Assembly (NCBI RefSeq): GCF_001580615.1
Contig: NZ_LHZC01000034.1
Span: 1-52,607, forward strand
Length of the DNA: 52,607 nt
Reading direction: 5' to 3'
From: Acetobacter malorum
GTDB lineage: Bacteria > Pseudomonadota > Alphaproteobacteria > Acetobacterales > Acetobacteraceae
The position numbers and the translations under genes were made by a program. Positions 16,318 to 23,839 of the stretch are shown here, piece after piece (the first letter of the stretch is position 1; each line of letters starts with the position of its first letter). The notes under the pieces are model-generated. The model was not told the DNA's origin. It ran no database searches and saw only the letters and a list, made by a program, of their open reading frames with translations.

Positions 16318-16938
16318 TTACCTGGACTTTTTCGCTGAACGAGACTTTTTGGAAGCCGGTGCCACTGCAGGTTTAGCGGGGCGGGCGACTGCCTTGCCTT
16401 TTACCGTTTTGGCGGCGATTTTGGCTGGGGCTTTCACCGGCACCGTTTTTTTTGCCGGAACGACCTTACGCGGCGTGGCTTTTACAGGAGCCGATTTTAC
16501 CGGTTTTGCCGGTGTCGCCTTCACCTTTGCGGCAGGGGCTTTTGCGGACTTCACTGCTTTCGGCGCGGTGGCGGACTTTGCGGGGCGGCCAGGCTTACCT
16601 TTCGGAGCTGACCCATTCACCGCTTTCTTTGTGCGTCGTGCCGGGCGAGGCGTGCCGCCTTTGGCTTCTACCACCTTGTTTTTCAAAACCGGAGAAGGCT
16701 TGAAGCGGACGGTGTATGAGGCCGGCACAGAGATCTTCTCACCCGTCCGTGGGTTCATCGCAGGACGCTGACCCGTTTTGTGGACTTTGAAAGTCCCGAA
16801 GCGGGCCATAAGGAACGTCCCGTTCTCGATGAGATCTTCCTGGATTGCAGCCATCATGTCATCAACGGCCTTGAGAGCGGCCACGCCGGTAACGCCCAAA
16901 GACTTTTGCAGTCGGTCTGCCACGAACTGTTTGCTCAT
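16318..16938 (-). CDS. HU/IHF-family DNA-binding protein with histone H1-like tail
   Basis: The product has 206 residues. Residues 1-90 form an HU-type DNA-bending domain: an N-terminal helical dimerisation part, the beta arms with FGTFKVHKTGQRPAMNPRTGE, and TVRFKPSPVLKNKV. The remaining ~115 residues consist almost only of Lys, Ala, Pro, Val and Arg in KAPAAKVKATPAKP-like repeats, resembling AlgP or histone H1 tails, and should bind DNA nonspecifically. HU is normally about 90 residues, so the tail more than doubles it. Such proteins compact plasmid DNA and may lower the cost of a large plasmid, as plasmid-borne H-NS-like proteins do. Terminated by the hairpin at 16258..16300. Confidence 0.9.
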   Translation of the reverse strand: MSKQFVADRLQKSLGVTGVAALKAVDDMMAAIQEDLIENGTFLMARFGTFKVHKTGQRPAMNPRTGEKISVPASYTVRFKPSPVLKNKVVEAKGGTPRPARRTKKAVNGSAPKGKPGRPAKSATAPKAVKSAKAPAAKVKATPAKPVKSAPVKATPRKVVPAKKTVPVKAPAKIAAKTVKGKAVARPAKPAVAPASKKSRSAKKSR

Positions 16939-17176
16939 GAGAGTCTCTTGTCTCCATTGAGGTTGGTTTGAGAATTGATATCCATCGAAACCTAAATAGC
17001 AATATTAACCTTGCTGAATGAGATTATTCTGGACGCCACTGGGCATGAATGTCTGAAAACACCGAGAAAATAGCGACGGGCTACTAAACTTGGGTCTGTT
17101 GCAGCCGCATTTATGAATGTAAAAAAAGAGAAAATCAATAGGTTTCATATGCTTACGGTTATAAGGTAAGGAGCGC

Positions 17177-17863
17177 TTGGAAAAAATCCTGTTTATGTCT
17201 TGCTGTGGAGTGGTCCTTATGAATGGTAAGAAGAAAGCTCAAAGTGCTTCGATTGGATTGAGTTTTATCCTTTGCGCATCAGTTATCCTTGGATCTCAAG
17301 CGTCCGCTGAGGGAATATCTGCTGCCACGCCAGATGCACTGAAGAAACTGAATATTCCGGCTCAGGCGGATATTGTGGTGTCGGGAGGTGGGGGACGTGG
17401 AGAATGGGCTTTTGTGATGGGACCACTGCACGACAAGGAAAGACAGAAATTACGGCTTATGCGTCCTGCAGAAAAAGACGGGAAGGGTGTCTTATTCCAG
17501 TGTGAGCGGTCAAGCGGAACTATGGAAATGGCTTTATCTATGCCGGGTGTAGCTTATAAAGTTGGGGTTCCCCAGGACGTTGCTCTGGAAATCGGTGCTT
17601 TGATGCAGTTCGTTAAAATGGATGTTACGGAGGCCCCTCCTCCGGGGCGCCCTCCGGTATTTGTTGTGAAGGGTGATGCTGTCCCGGCAATTTTAAAAGC
17701 TATGGGTAATGTTTCGGCAAGAAGTGTCGACGGCAGGATGTCTTTTGGCATCCAGAAAAAGTTTGCAGCTTTTGAGCTTCCTAGGCCGAGGGAGATTCCG
17801 AAGACGGCTTCAGCACTTTGTTTGGCCTGGTCGGCAAGCCATGGGGCGGCGCGGGGTGGCTGA
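17177..17863 (+). CDS. Exported protein of unknown function
   Basis: The product has 228 residues from a TTG at 17177 that has a strong AAGGAG five bases upstream. The ATG at 17219 (GGAG ten bases upstream) gives a cleaner signal peptide: NGKKK, then a hydrophobic core, then QASA. After the signal the protein has a Gly-rich turn (VVSGGGGRGEWAF), two Cys and a Pro-rich loop (APPPGRPP) in an otherwise strand-rich sequence. No known family. It is followed by the convergent gene at 17894. The upstream 238-bp gap (16939..17176) holds the promoters of this gene and of the divergent HU gene. Confidence 0.68.
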   Translation: MEKILFMSCCGVVLMNGKKKAQSASIGLSFILCASVILGSQASAEGISAATPDALKKLNIPAQADIVVSGGGGRGEWAFVMGPLHDKERQKLRLMRPAEKDGKGVLFQCERSSGTMEMALSMPGVAYKVGVPQDVALEIGALMQFVKMDVTEAPPPGRPPVFVVKGDAVPAILKAMGNVSARSVDGRMSFGIQKKFAAFELPRPREIPKTASALCLAWSASHGAARGG

Positions 17864-17893
17864 GAGCCACTGTACACCGCCTCTTTGAAGGCG

Positions 17894-18358
17894 TTAGGAG
17901 CGGGATGAGTTGCCCTGATTGGGCGTAATAAGGTGGGCGAGGTTCATGGCAGTGATTGCTTCCAAGGCAAAAGTTGGGGTCACTTTCTCTCCCACTTTTG
18001 TTTCGATTTCTGTTGCTGAGTCGGCTTTTTTTGCAAACATCACCAATTGGATCTCTCCACCTGCAAGAAACTGGAGTCCTACTTGTTCTTTTCCATGAAT
18101 CCACAGTAGTCGAGTGTTCCCGTTTCCTATCAAGAAGATCGATGGTTCAAACAGTGTTTGGTGAAGTTCGCAGAGGTTTTGAAGGAATCGTTTGGCATGT
18201 TGAGCAGATGTTTTTGAGTAGAGTAAGCTATCGTGATCCGCGATTTTCCTTAACGATTTAAGGCGACCATCCAAAGCTGCTGCATCATGGATCTGCCGCT
18301 GCTTTTTCAATAGCCGTCTAACGGAGAAAGACGGTGTAGGTGCATTGTCTTTGGTCAT
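17894..18358 (-). CDS. Unknown basic cytoplasmic protein
   Basis: The product has 154 residues; the ATG at 18358 is preceded by AAGGCAG. It is soluble, with a basic helical N-terminal half (VRRLLKKQRQIHD, LKSLRKIAD) and a strand-rich centre (SIFLIGNGNTRLLWIHGKEQVGLQFLAGGEIQLVMF). No motif recognised. It lies downstream of recA but is separated from it by a terminator hairpin at 18376..18403, so it is probably expressed on its own. Confidence 0.65.
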   Translation of the reverse strand: MTKDNAPTPSFSVRRLLKKQRQIHDAAALDGRLKSLRKIADHDSLLYSKTSAQHAKRFLQNLCELHQTLFEPSIFLIGNGNTRLLWIHGKEQVGLQFLAGGEIQLVMFAKKADSATEIETKVGEKVTPTFALEAITAMNLAHLITPNQGNSSRS

Positions 18359-18375
18359 TGTCGTCTGCCTTAAAC

Positions 18376-18403
18376 AAAAAAGGCGCTCTATGGCGCCTTT
18401 TCC
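18376..18403 (-). terminator. Rho-independent terminator downstream of recA
   Basis: The stem AAAAAAGGCGC (18376..18386) with GCGCCTTTT (18393..18401) has a 6-base loop, and runs of A and T on both sides give T-tracts in both directions. It lies 105 bp beyond the recA stop on the minus strand, just before the next minus-strand gene. Confidence 0.75.
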
Positions 18404-18430
18404 TTAGGTTTCGTGAACGGGATTAAGAGC

Positions 18431-18459
18431 TTGTCCTTGAGAGGACTTTCTCAAGGACT
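18431..18459. repeat. Perfect 10-bp inverted repeat containing the TGTCCTTG element
   Basis: GTCCTTGAGA (18433..18442) and TCTCAAGGAC (18449..18458) are separated by 6 bp, in the gap between recA and its terminator. The 12 bases TTGTCCTTGAGA recur exactly at 36670..36681 beside rep. There is no T-run, so a protein-binding site is more likely than a terminator. Confidence 0.6.
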
Positions 18460-18504
18460 ACCAGACAGCGATCTTCTTCGTCAAATTAGTGAGTTTGAAG
18501 ACAA

Positions 18505-19557
18505 TCACTCTTCCTCAGGCCCGCCTCCTGCTTTCAGCATTGCTTCCGCGATCAGACCAGAATGTTCTTTGATTTTTTTCTCGATTTCTGATGCCATATC
18601 AGGGTGGTCTCTGAGGAACTGCTTTGAGTTTTCACGACCTTGTCCGATGCGCTGGCTATCATAGGAGAACCAGGCTCCAGCCTTCTCAACGATACCGGCC
18701 TTTACCCCAAGGTCGATCAACTCGCCTTCTCGGCTGATGCCATGCCCGTAAAGGATGTCGAATTCGACCTGACGGAACGGGGGTGCCACTTTGTTTTTGA
18801 CGACTTTCACACGAGTAGTATTCCCGACGACTTCATCTTTATCCTTGATGGACCCGATGCGACGGATATCCATGCGGATTGACGCATAGAACTTCAGGGC
18901 ATTGCCACCGGTGGTGGTTTCCGGATTCCCGAACATTACCCCGATTTTCAGGCGGATCTGGTTCAGGAAAATGAACTTTGTTTTGGTTCGCGACACTGTG
19001 CCGGTCAACTTCCGCAAAGCCTGGCTCATGAGGCGCGCATGGAGGCCCACATGACTGTCGCCCATGTCTCCATCAAGCTCAGCGCGAGGCACCAGTGCGG
19101 CCACGCTATCAATCACCAACACGTCGATTGCGCCGGATCGTGCAAGAGTGTCGGCAATTTCAAGCGCTTGTTCACCAGAATCAGGTTGGCTGATTAAAAG
19201 ATTGTCGATATCAACCCCAAGCTTTTTAGCGTAGCCAGGGTCTAGAGCGTGCTCAGCATCAATGAATGCGCAGGTGCCTCCGCGTTTTTGTGCTTCCGCG
19301 ATAGCGTGGAGGGCTAGTGTGGTTTTGCCGGAACTCTCGGGGCCATAAATCTCGATAATACGACCTTCGGGGATGCCGCCAATTCCCAAAGCGATATCCA
19401 GGCCAATAGAGCCTGTAGGGGTAGCTTTAAAAGAAAGTCCTTCAGCCGTGCCAGCGCCCAGACGCATAACACTGCCTTTGCCAAAAGAGCGTTCGATATG
19501 AGCCATTGCCTGCTGGAGCGCGTCTTGGCGGGAGTCATGTTTGGGGGTCGTGCTCAT
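18505..19557 (-). CDS. recA: RecA recombinase
   Basis: The product has 350 residues from the ATG at 19557, preceded by AAGGTTAG; full length for RecA. Visible: Walker [10 protein letters not shown] at about 70-78, [18 protein letters not shown], Walker [15 protein letters not shown]-binding loop L1 ([12 protein letters not shown]), and the loop L2 region ([28 protein letters not shown]). The C-terminus is acidic. It forms filaments on single-stranded DNA for strand exchange and LexA cleavage. Some positions differ from the usual alphaproteobacterial forms ([20 protein letters not shown]), so this may be a plasmid paralogue rather than the only recA of the cell. It has its own leader and terminator; no alphaproteobacterial LexA box is apparent. 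Confidence 0.96.
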   Translation of the reverse strand: MSTTPKHDSRQDALQQAMAHIERSFGKGSVMRLGAGTAEGLSFKATPTGSIGLDIALGIGGIPEGRIIEIYGPESSGKTTLALHAIAEAQKRGGTCAFIDAEHALDPGYAKKLGVDIDNLLISQPDSGEQALEIADTLARSGAIDVLVIDSVAALVPRAELDGDMGDSHVGLHARLMSQALRKLTGTVSRTKTKFIFLNQIRLKIGVMFGNPETTTGGNALKFYASIRMDIRRIGSIKDKDEVVGNTTRVKVVKNKVAPPFRQVEFDILYGHGISREGELIDLGVKAGIVEKAGAWFSYDSQRIGQGRENSKQFLRDHPDMASEIEKKIKEHSGLIAEAMLKAGGGPEEE

Positions 19558-19558
19558 G

Positions 19559-19627
19559 AAACTAACCTTGTTTGTCTCTTGTTTCGATAGCATATTTTCG
19601 CAGCGCACGCTGTTATTTGCAAGGACA
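19559..19627 (-). promoter_or_regulatory. recA leader with two blocks shared with the nuclease gene
   Basis: TGTCCTTGCAAA (19627..19616, minus) and ACAAGGTTAGTTT (19571..19559, minus, containing the ribosome binding site) are each identical to blocks upstream of the nuclease gene at 5833..6918. Here they are 44 bp apart, against 55 bp there. They are likely promoter or operator and translation-initiation elements of a common origin. Confidence 0.5.
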
Positions 19628-19740
19628 AAACAGGAAAAAGCGAGACTATTTCATGTAAAAAATTACACCTTGATTTTGATGTTTTGGCTTGATTTCTTTA
19701 TCGTCATGTCGGTTGGTGAATTAATAAAGAAGTGGCACTC

Positions 19741-20829
19741 ATGAAAAGAAGGTTATTGCTTACATCATTGGCTGCAGGTCTTGGCTCCTTCCCATCATGT
19801 AGGGCTTTCTCATCCCCCAGCCTATCAATGCCTGATGACTCACGGTTTACGGTCAAACATCTGGCATCAAAGGGGGATCATACGCCTTTCTCTGATCTTG
19901 CAAGTGAGGGGGATTATGGCGCCCCGTCAGGAAGCGTTAATTTCTCACCAGACAGCGACGTGCATCTGAGCGTATGGTCTCCTGTCGGGAAGAAAGGTGG
20001 AAGGTTAGTCGTTTTTAGTCACGCTGAATTTTTGACTCCCTCTTCATACACGGAACTGCTTAAGCATTGGGCCAGCCACGGCTTCGTGGTTGTCGCGCCG
20101 ATGCACAACGACGAAGAAATTGTTCAAACTGTTTCTCAGGCAGCCATAAAGTCTGATTTTAAGTGGCCTCGATATCTAGGCGCTCCGCTAGGGGCGGATG
20201 ACTCATTTAGAATTCCCCTAGATGCCTGGAAGGAGCGAAGTGCAACACTCAAGCGGGTCCTTGATGTAATCCCGATTATGCAGCAGGTCTCTGGACTGGA
20301 TATTTCGACCGAAAGGCCAATTATTGTCGGTCACTCTCTTGGTGCTTTTGCAGCCCAGCTTATTTTGGGCGCAACCGCCAGACTTGGCCCTGCCGACAAT
20401 GAGATTTTGAGCATGAAAGATGACCGTTATTATGCGGGAATGCTTCTTACGCCTCAGGGGCATGGCGCGCTGGGCTTTGACATGGACTCATGGAGGGATC
20501 TGAGTTCTCCGTGCCTTACTGTTTCCGGGCCTGGAGACGACTCTTTGTTCAATCGGGGGCTTACTGCGGATGACAGAACGGATGCTTACGCGCTTTCTGC
20601 TCCAAACTTTAAGCATCTGGCCTGGATGCGCAAAACCACGATGTCATCCTGCACCGGAGAACATGCATGGTCAGGGGTAGGCTACCAGCACCAGTTTGAG
20701 GAGATATGCGCAGCGACGACCGGCTTCTTAAAGGCTTATGGGGATTATGACGAGAAATATCTCAATCTTATTGCCGGCGCAGATTTCGAGAATGATACCG
20801 ACGGGCGTTTAGCGATGCTATACCGCTAG
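19741..20829 (+). CDS. Exported alpha/beta hydrolase (PAF-acetylhydrolase/dienelactone hydrolase-like)
   Basis: The product has 362 residues from the ATG at 19741. The N-terminus KRRLLLTSLAAGLGS with a Cys-containing SCRA end is a signal peptide, possibly lipoprotein-like. The fold shows the hydrolase order: VVFSHAEFLTPSSY (oxyanion region), HWASHGFVVVAPMH, the nucleophile elbow GHSLG at about 199-203, a later acidic residue in SGPGDDSLF, and His in TGEHAW. The Ser, Asp, His triad is thus complete. The substrate is unknown; related proteins cleave short acyl esters or lipids. Stand-alone gene ended by the hairpin at 20833..20865. Confidence 0.8.
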   Translation: MKRRLLLTSLAAGLGSFPSCRAFSSPSLSMPDDSRFTVKHLASKGDHTPFSDLASEGDYGAPSGSVNFSPDSDVHLSVWSPVGKKGGRLVVFSHAEFLTPSSYTELLKHWASHGFVVVAPMHNDEEIVQTVSQAAIKSDFKWPRYLGAPLGADDSFRIPLDAWKERSATLKRVLDVIPIMQQVSGLDISTERPIIVGHSLGAFAAQLILGATARLGPADNEILSMKDDRYYAGMLLTPQGHGALGFDMDSWRDLSSPCLTVSGPGDDSLFNRGLTADDRTDAYALSAPNFKHLAWMRKTTMSSCTGEHAWSGVGYQHQFEEICAATTGFLKAYGDYDEKYLNLIAGADFENDTDGRLAMLYR

Positions 20830-20832
20830 AGA

Positions 20833-20865
20833 AATCCGGGCAGCCGAAACAGAGCCGCCCGGATT
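20833..20865. terminator. Hairpin between convergent genes
   Basis: AATCCGGGC (20833..20841) pairs with GCCCGGATT (20857..20865) around a 15-base loop. It lies between the hydrolase gene and the convergent His-rich gene and probably terminates both; there is no long T-tract. Confidence 0.6.
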
Positions 20866-20869
20866 GTGA

Positions 20870-22348
20870 TCAGCGTGGCGTGTTTGCTGAATAATCGTGG
20901 GTGTATTTCCCCGCGTCAGCCAGCATTGTGGAATGAGGCTGCGCTGACATCTGCTTGCCCATATCGCTGATCCCCTGGGCCATCCCCTTGAGGAAGGCTG
21001 AGGGTTGATCCACGAAGGTCGACTTCGCCACATGAGCGATTTGCTGGCCGAGGGGGACGTGCAGCGCAGCCGCCGGTCCTTTCTGCATATTCTGCGCCAC
21101 TTCTGCGGCCAGTGGGTTGGACGGCGTGATCCCGCCTGTGGCGGCAGGGGCCTGTGCTACCATAGTGTGCACGGCATGCTTCACCGCTTGTGGCGCAGAG
21201 TTCCCCAACGTCTGAGCGTGCTGAGTAATAGTCTTCGCTGGATCGTGCAGTATTTGGAGCTGCTGCATATTCAGGGCATCGGCCGACAAATCCGGGTTCA
21301 TGGATGTTGCGGATTTAACGATGTGAGATGCGGTTTCAATATGCTGGTGACCGCCATGCATGACCGAGCGCAAGCCGGAATGGGCGAGATGGTGCCCGGT
21401 TCTGGCCGCCGCCTTCACGGCGTTATGTGCGTGGTGATGAATATCCCCCACAGCATGCACGGCGTGCTGACCGTGATGGGCGAGCGACTGACCAACCTCT
21501 GCTGCGTTCGGCATTGCGGTCATCATGTGCGGAGCAAACGCGCCCAGCGCCGCGCAGGCTGCTACACAGGTCCCCAACTTGATTGTCCGGCGCACTGACT
21601 GTGCGTGCAGGAACTCTGTTGCCCCTGTTTTGATGTCACGCGCTTTGGCTGAGAAGAATTTTCCGATTGAAGACATTTTACGGGTTGCTGCGCTTGCTGT
21701 GAGTTGCGCGTTAAGCACTGCAGCGGCCGCGAGGTTTTTACCCCAGCTCCGCATTCTCTGCGCCTCACGGGCGAAGGTGGTCCGTAAAGGCGGAAGTTTT
21801 GTCACGCGCTCGTTCTGAGCGTGAACGGCGTTCTGCCTGGCGACCCTACGCATCAGACCTGCAATTCTCTGACTATTCGCAGGAGACTGTGTGTTCCTGG
21901 CGTTAGCCGCTGCTGACAGGGCTTCATTTGTCGCAGTGAAGGCCTGGTGGTTCATGCTGGAAGTAGAGGCAAGCCCGGAGGTAAAGCCTTGTGTTGCGGC
22001 AACGCCAAAGCGCCCCCAGTTCGGGGATGCCTGTCCGTTGACCGTAACGGCAGAATTGACGAAGGAGGATTGGATGCCCTCCGCCATGCCCTTAATGGCA
22101 GCGCTCCTGACATAACCCAACCCTCTTTCAAAGGATTGCGCACGCTTGCCCCCAGCGGTGCCGACAGCGGCGCTGTCTAAGTTGAAAAATTTGTCGAGCG
22201 ATGAGACGGGGGATACGTTCTGTTTCGACATCAGCCTGGCTGTAGCCGCCCCAACCTGAGCTTGAAGATCGCTCTCCAGTTGTTCGTGTACCGCCATAAT
22301 TTGCTCGCTCATGTCACGCAGGTGGGAGTTTGATTGCGGCTGCAGCAT
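20870..22348 (-). CDS. Large Ala/His-rich protein with one membrane segment, function unknown
   Basis: The product has 492 residues; the ATG at 22348 has AGGAA seven bases upstream. The N-terminal 250 residues are helical and rich in Ala, Gln, Asn and Arg. One hydrophobic segment lies near 257-275 (TCVAACAALGAFAPHMM). Residues ~285-340 contain at least 15 His in HHGQHAVHAV- and IHHHAHNAVK-like repeats, then further His-containing helices to the end. His-rich helices of this type can bind metal ions. The protein is unlike anything I can name. It is monocistronic, with 131 bp to the next gene upstream. Confidence 0.75.
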   Translation of the reverse strand: MLQPQSNSHLRDMSEQIMAVHEQLESDLQAQVGAATARLMSKQNVSPVSSLDKFFNLDSAAVGTAGGKRAQSFERGLGYVRSAAIKGMAEGIQSSFVNSAVTVNGQASPNWGRFGVAATQGFTSGLASTSSMNHQAFTATNEALSAAANARNTQSPANSQRIAGLMRRVARQNAVHAQNERVTKLPPLRTTFAREAQRMRSWGKNLAAAAVLNAQLTASAATRKMSSIGKFFSAKARDIKTGATEFLHAQSVRRTIKLGTCVAACAALGAFAPHMMTAMPNAAEVGQSLAHHGQHAVHAVGDIHHHAHNAVKAAARTGHHLAHSGLRSVMHGGHQHIETASHIVKSATSMNPDLSADALNMQQLQILHDPAKTITQHAQTLGNSAPQAVKHAVHTMVAQAPAATGGITPSNPLAAEVAQNMQKGPAAALHVPLGQQIAHVAKSTFVDQPSAFLKGMAQGISDMGKQMSAQPHSTMLADAGKYTHDYSANTPR

Positions 22349-22479
22349 TGTGGAGTTCCTGTTCTAGTCGGACCAGAATCCGGTCTTTTGATGCCCCTAA
22401 GTTACCTGAGAGCGATGCAAGGGACTAACCTTCCCATGCGCAGATTTGTTGTGAGTTAGGGTAGGGGCGCCATAAGTCT

Positions 22480-22803
22480 TCAATTCGTATTAGGCCCGAC
22501 TGTTTGATCGGTCTTTCTCCTCACGTGGGAGTATTGATTGATCCCTCCGATCGCTCCTTCATCATCTGTCTCGATGATTATGACTGATCGTGCAGCGGAG
22601 AAGATTTTCTCGGCGTTGTCATCGTCGACAAAAGTGTCGCCAATTTTCTTATTGTTCTGGGAAAGAAGGAGCCGCTTACCAGATTTGTCATACTCCCAAT
22701 AAATAGGAGTGTCTTTATTGTAGGGGGTGGGTGGCAAGAGGAAAAGAAGATCTCCGCCGCTTTCCCTTACAGCGATGTCCTCTATGATAGCGTGACTAGG
22801 CAT
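22480..22803 (-). CDS. Small unknown protein
   Basis: The product has 107 residues; the ATG at 22803 has AAGGA seven bases upstream. It looks beta-rich (DLLFLLPPTPYN, IYWEYDKSGKRLLLSQNNKKIG, SVIIIETDDEG) and soluble. Its size and strand pattern resemble the 13780..14061 product, but I cannot show homology. It lies 31 bp downstream of the leucine-rich-repeat gene, so the two may be co-transcribed. Confidence 0.65.
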   Translation of the reverse strand: MPSHAIIEDIAVRESGGDLLFLLPPTPYNKDTPIYWEYDKSGKRLLLSQNNKKIGDTFVDDDNAEKIFSAARSVIIIETDDEGAIGGINQYSHVRRKTDQTVGPNTN

Positions 22804-22834
22804 GCTCTTATCCTTGTGATGTACCGATTCAAGG

Positions 22835-23737
22835 TTAAAAAACAGAAAAGTCGATGGGAAGGAGTATTTTCCTGTACATGCTGGAAATGAGCTGCTGTGG
22901 GATGGCTATGCCCGTGCATCCGCTCAACTTCAAATAGCCTGAAACGCTGATTTTTGGTGGTATCCTTCTAAGGGATGTGCAATCTGTAAGATCAAGGTCT
23001 CCGTCGATATGCAAAATATCGGGCAAACATTCCAAAGACTCACATCCCCGCATTGTGAGGCTTTTCCCGACAGTTATTTTCGATGGCAGGTGTGTAAGTG
23101 ACCGACAATCTGACAAATTAATGGAGCATCCAACAGCAATCTCATCTGGAAGCTTCTGAAGGGAAATGCAGCCGGTCATCTCCAGATTACCCGAGACTTT
23201 TCGGACGCCGGAAATGTCTCTCAGCGCTTCACATCCGGTAACGTCAAGGCTGCCATCAACGCAAAGGGGGTAGGGTAATGACTGTAGAGTGTCACAACCG
23301 CGCAGTATGATGTCGCGTCGGACAATCATCCCCTTTGGAGTGGCGGTCAAAGACGATCCAGACGCATCGATCCAGCCCCCGACATATAGGTCTGAGGGTA
23401 GGGAGGTGAGGTTTTCGCATCCGCACAAGTCCAGAGAGAGTGGGGTCGCGAAATGGTCTGGCAGATGCGTCAGCCCACTGTGACCACTGAAATCTACAAT
23501 GCCTGCCTTTGTTGCTTTTCGTATAGCTGAAGGGAGGTCTTTTATAGGCCTCGGCGTATCCTGGAAAATGTTCATCAGAGCCATGGCCGCGCCTTCTTGA
23601 TGTTCCCGTTCGTAGCCAGTGTTTGGGGTGGTTTTTTGCGAAAGAGTTACAAGACCAATGCTAGTGATGATTTCACTGAAATCTAAGAAGAAATCATACA
23701 TTTTTTCCGTAAAGGCTTTGTTAATAAACAATCCCAT
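22835..23737 (-). CDS. Leucine-rich-repeat protein with about nine 20-21-residue repeats
   Basis: The product has 300 residues if started at the ATG at 23737; a TTG at 23758 and an ATG nearer 23580 are alternatives, and none has a strong ribosome binding site. From about residue 90 there are about nine repeats following L-x-L-x-G-C-x-S-L-x-x-L-P-x-x-I-x-V-x-G, for instance LDLTDCTSLRRIP and LEMTGCISLQKLP. This pattern of short Leu/Cys/Pro repeats is common in bacterial effectors and phage-type proteins and forms a curved solenoid for protein binding. There is no signal peptide, so it is cytoplasmic or delivered by another route. Its target is unknown. Confidence 0.75.
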   Translation of the reverse strand: MGLFINKAFTEKMYDFFLDFSEIITSIGLVTLSQKTTPNTGYEREHQEGAAMALMNIFQDTPRPIKDLPSAIRKATKAGIVDFSGHSGLTHLPDHFATPLSLDLCGCENLTSLPSDLYVGGWIDASGSSLTATPKGMIVRRDIILRGCDTLQSLPYPLCVDGSLDVTGCEALRDISGVRKVSGNLEMTGCISLQKLPDEIAVGCSINLSDCRSLTHLPSKITVGKSLTMRGCESLECLPDILHIDGDLDLTDCTSLRRIPPKISVSGYLKLSGCTGIAIPQQLISSMYRKILLPIDFSVF

Positions 23738-23839
23738 AACAGAGCGGTAAGTGAGCAATCAAAAATACTTCTTCTTTATAGGCTTTTTGATCGCTTATTA
23801 TTGGATATCAATTCTTATGGCTATGGTGTGTTGTTCGTA

